DNA of 42,600 nt from Betaproteobacteria bacterium (GTDB lineage: Bacteria > Pseudomonadota > Gammaproteobacteria > Burkholderiales > Burkholderiaceae_C): NCBI GenBank assembly GCA_009919175.1, contig RGCL01000019.1, forward strand, positions 1 to 42,600. Reading direction: 5' to 3'. The position numbers and the translations under genes were made by a program. Positions 34,074 to 42,600 of the stretch are shown here, one piece after another. The notes under the pieces were generated by a model. The model made no database searches, was not told the DNA's origin, and saw only the letters and a program-made list of their open reading frames with translations. The stretch's first letter is position 1; each line of letters begins with the position of its first letter.

Positions 34074-34773
34074 CGACGCAACTCCATGGCCTGGGAGATG
34101 TAGAAGCCGCGCTTGACGCGCTGCATGCGCGCACGCTGCCAGTCGGGGCTGTGCAGGCCGGTTTTCAAATCCATGTCCAGTCGGTGAGGGTCGATGGGCT
34201 CCAGGCTGGGCGAGCGGTCGCTGCGCGGGAACATCCGCCCCACACGGTGCATGGCAGCCAACAGGGGCGTGCGCGGCGCAATGGTGAAGACCATGGAGTG
34301 GCGGCACCTGGCGCTCAGGCCATGCAAGGCCTGCACGATGTCGTGACGCTGGTAGTGAATGAGCGAATCCATGGCCACCACGTGATCGAACTCGCCCCAG
34401 GCAGGGTCGAGCATGTCGGCACTGGCAAATTCAATGCGGTGAGCCAACTCGGGGTGGGTGCTGACCAGACGTTCACGGGCCAGATCCACCAGGGTAGGGG
34501 AGAGGTCAATGGCCACCACGTGTGCGCCACGACGGGCCGCTTCCTGGGCCAAGGCCCCAGTACCGCACCCGGCGTCCAGGATGCGTCGCCCGTGCAGATC
34601 GTGCGGTAGCCAGGACAACAAGACTTCGCGCATCTGGTCGCGGCCTTCGCGAACCGTCTGACGAATGCGCCCCAGGGGCTCATTGGAAGTCAGCCGCGCC
34701 CAGGCCTTGGCCGCTGTGCGGTCAAAGTATTCGGCGATTTCCTCACGCCGTTGTTCGTAGGTGGCCTGCCACA

Positions 34774-34774
<1 letters not shown>
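34070..34774 (-). CDS. bchM: Mg-protoporphyrin IX O-methyltransferase
   Basis: SAM-dependent enzyme methylating the ring-C propionate of Mg-protoporphyrin IX, giving the substrate of AcsF. The SAM motif is ILDAGCGTG (about 65-73), followed by AIDLSPTLVD; the N-terminal segment EYFDRTAAKAWARLTS and the C-terminal RVKRGFYISQAMELRR are typical of BchM. ATG 34774 overlaps the bchL stop (TGATG), giving 234 aa. It is grouped with bchH, whose product BchM often works with. Confidence 0.93.
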
Positions 34775-39449
<4,675 letters not shown>

Positions 39450-39453
39450 GCGC

Positions 39454-39468
39454 AAGGGCGCAGCGCCC

Positions 39469-39470
<2 letters not shown>
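39454..39470 (-). promoter_or_regulatory. Inverted repeat between bchB and bchH
   Basis: AAGGGCGC and GCGCCCTT flank a single base, so an RNA stem of about six pairs with a small loop can form. It starts in the bchB stop codon and ends 4 bp before the bchH ATG, in the place where a ribosome site would be expected. It may limit bchH translation or couple it to bchB; there is no T-run for termination. Confidence 0.4.

Positions 39471-42600
<3,130 letters not shown>

Noticed and set aside
32622-34103. 493-codon open frame on the plus strand opposite lhaA
   Set aside because: It is antisense to a complete, strongly conserved LhaA; composition rich in G, H, Q and A is typical of a GC-rich shadow frame.

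Overview
The window is a betaproteobacterial photosynthesis gene cluster, most likely from a Comamonadaceae / Burkholderiales phototroph (Rhodoferax-, Limnohabitans- or Rubrivivax-like). This rests on gene order, protein character and high GC; no database search was possible. The set includes the O2-dependent cyclase AcsF and spheroidene monooxygenase CrtA, which fits an aerobic or facultatively aerobic anoxygenic phototroph making bacteriochlorophyll a and spheroidene/spheroidenone carotenoids.

Positions 1-2864 (minus strand) hold a housekeeping group: a secreted protein of unknown function, a CapA-like protein, KDPG aldolase (eda), and the first 198 codons of glucose-6-phosphate isomerase (pgi), which runs off the left edge. 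Positions 2930-9045 (plus) form one tightly overlapping assimilatory sulfate-reduction operon: promoter, cysI, a DUF934 gene, cysH (APS-reductase type), cysD, cysN and the siroheme methyltransferase cobA. A sirohydrochlorin chelatase (sirB/cbiX) lies convergent to it and overlaps cobA by 72 bp.

The photosynthesis cluster starts at a 123-bp divergent region (9337-9459). It carries a good sigma70 promoter and five TGTCA/TGACA half-sites on a 13-bp lattice, which match the PpsR/CrtJ operator. The plus-strand superoperon is crtE-crtF-bchC-bchX-bchY-bchZ-pufB-[75-aa PufQ-like gene]-pufA-pufL-pufM-pufC-ispH-crtA-crtD-crtC-pucB-pucA-pucC-[27-aa membrane peptide]. RNA hairpins lie before pufB, between pufA and pufL, before pucB and between pucA and pucC, and probably set antenna to reaction-centre ratios.

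From 26.3 kb onward a second superoperon runs on the minus strand and converges on the first. In transcription order it is bchN-bchB-bchH-bchL-bchM-lhaA-puhA-puhB-puhC-acsF-puhE-crtI-crtB, nearly all linked by ATGA-type overlaps. Together the two units encode Mg insertion, methylation, ring E closure, both nitrogenase-like reductions, spheroidene-pathway carotenoids, RC-LH1, the tetraheme cytochrome, an LH2-type antenna and assembly factors. bchF, bchG, bchP, bchD/I and ppsR are not in the window.

The last ~330 bases (about 42270-42600) are visibly more AT-rich and carry two short, ATGA-overlapping reading frames that do not look like cluster genes. The boundary falls within about 25 bp of the usable start of bchN, so this is either a real insertion or a contig chimera. 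The most interesting points are the alpha-F44/L45 signature of the LH2 alpha chain (as in blue-shifted B800-820 LH3), the extra small membrane gene between pufB and pufA, the 27-aa membrane peptide after pucC, and the 13-bp operator lattice.
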